From Pedobacter gandavensis (GTDB taxonomy: Bacteria; Bacteroidota; Bacteroidia; Sphingobacteriales; Sphingobacteriaceae): DNA of 64,000 nt. Below, piece after piece: positions 63,356 through 64,000 of the stretch; the stretch's first letter is position 1; every line of letters starts with the position of its first letter. Position numbers and translations under genes: made by a program. The notes below the pieces were generated by a model. It searched no databases. It had not been told where the DNA came from and saw only the letters and a program-made list of their open reading frames with translations. Location: positions 930,001 through 994,000 of the forward strand of contig NZ_WNXC01000001.1 in NCBI RefSeq assembly GCF_014172405.1, read 5' to 3'.

Positions 63356-64000
63356 ATGGAGCATAATTGTCTAAATTGTAGTCAACAAGTAATTGATCAT
63401 TATTGTCAAAAATGTGGACAAAAATCAAGTACTCACCGATATTCAATTAAACACTTCCTTGAACATGATTTTATACATGGAGTATGGCATGTTGATAAAG
63501 GAATTCTTTTTACCATAAAAGAGCTTTTTACAAGACCTGGCCATAGTGTTCGTGAGTTTACCCAAGGTAAAAGGGCTAACTATTTTAATTTCGTCACGCT
63601 CATACTTTTAATCCTAACGGTTTCTAGTCTGTTAAACCCATATGTACACTTCAAACTGTCAGACCTGATGTCTCCTAGCGCTGAACGTGCAATGAACTCT
63701 TTCGAAGAATTTGCTACAAAATATCCAAAAGTATTACTGGTGATTACCATACCTATTAATTCACTATTTAGCTTCATTTGGTTTAAAAAAGCAAAGCTAA
63801 ACTATTCAGAAAATTTGGTTTTGAATTCTTACAAAACTGCTTCAGAACTAATTATTGGGCTTTTCTTTGCTGTTTTTGCGATCGTGTTTACAAATACCAA
63901 CACACTTATATTTCTTTACTTATATGTAATAACCCCTGCTATATTCATATACGGAATTTGGTTCTACGCTCAATTTTACTCGTGCTATGGTTATAGTAAA
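63356..64000 (+). CDS. DUF3667-family membrane protein, truncated by window end
   Basis: 215 codons are visible and the frame is open to the end of the window. It begins with a zinc-ribbon-like region: CLNC and CQKCGQ (two CxxC pairs), then HRYSIKHFLEHDFIHGVWHVDKGILFT and RPGHSVREFTQGKRANYFNF, the hallmark of DUF3667, followed by transmembrane helices. Function unknown; members are widespread in Bacteroidota inner membranes. The end of the protein lies outside the window. Confidence 0.9.
   Translation, partial: MEHNCLNCSQQVIDHYCQKCGQKSSTHRYSIKHFLEHDFIHGVWHVDKGILFTIKELFTRPGHSVREFTQGKRANYFNFVTLILLILTVSSLLNPYVHFKLSDLMSPSAERAMNSFEEFATKYPKVLLVITIPINSLFSFIWFKKAKLNYSENLVLNSYKTASELIIGLFFAVFAIVFTNTNTLIFLYLYVITPAIFIYGIWFYAQFYSCYGYSK

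Noticed and set aside
1..64000. CRISPR array or rRNA
   Set aside because: No regularly spaced direct repeats and no rRNA-like sequence were seen in the window.

Overview
The window looks like the chromosome of a Bacteroidota bacterium of the Sphingobacteriaceae type (Pedobacter or a close relative; inferred from gene content, not from a database match). The supporting signs are TonB-dependent receptors with carboxypeptidase-regulatory N-termini, FecI/FecR pairs, DUF4374 and DUF3667 proteins, a subclass A2 class A beta-lactamase, and promoters of the Bacteroidota form (TTTG about 18 bp from TAnnTTTG). No phage and no complete insertion sequence is present. No CRISPR array or rRNA was seen; there is one tRNA (Lys, anticodon TTT).

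Layout. 1-8.6 kb: the end of an outer-membrane beta-barrel gene, a small membrane protein, and an RND efflux pair in which the inner-membrane permease and the outer-membrane factor are one reading frame. 8.6-19.5 kb: mixed housekeeping and accessory genes (an Imm11-like immunity gene with a coupled small gene, a saccharopine-dehydrogenase-like protein, DoxX, a class A beta-lactamase, an acyltransferase, an ATPase, a dihaem cytochrome, a cupin, a cyclase-family enzyme), with decayed DNA between them, including a 167-bp remnant of an IS3-type element with perfect 15-bp ends. 19.6-30.3 kb: two converging iron-uptake operons. One is a siderophore receptor plus a FecB-like binding lipoprotein. The other is a six-gene operon (ECF sigma, FecR, DUF4374, TonB receptor, DUF4374, PepSY membrane protein) that resembles the XusABC xenosiderophore system but has two DUF4374 lipoproteins and its own sigma/anti-sigma pair.

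30.3-39 kb: methionine aminopeptidase and tRNA-Lys, then a stretch bounded by the tRNA and by a degenerate second copy of the tRNA 3' end plus its terminator at 36.55 kb. It carries a protein with an eCIS/polymorphic-toxin style N-terminus, an adenosine deaminase and a serine-hydrolase lipoprotein; it may be an old island. 39-45 kb: a GNAT gene and a stand-alone NRPS module (A-T-TE, no condensation domain), a carboxypeptidase-regulatory protein, an MFS transporter, and a short apparent relic of a contractile tail sheath gene.

45.4-58.7 kb: one long plus-strand block for molybdenum enzymes. Two Tat-exported molybdopterin subunits of the xanthine dehydrogenase/isoquinoline oxidoreductase type flank a 2Fe-2S subunit and a dihaem cytochrome. 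They are followed by XdhC, MocA-like, MoaA, MoeA, a TauE-like transporter, a small exported sulfite-oxidase-fold-like protein, MoaD, a MoeB-rhodanese fusion, MoaE and a MoaC-MoaB/MogA fusion. This is almost a full cofactor pathway next to its client enzyme, with overlapping or nearly touching genes; no molybdate transporter is present. 58.7-64 kb: a DUF6629 membrane protein, an esterase with C-terminal accessory domains, a D-lactate-dehydrogenase-like enzyme, a PAS-LuxR regulator, a small membrane protein and the start of a DUF3667 protein that runs off the end.
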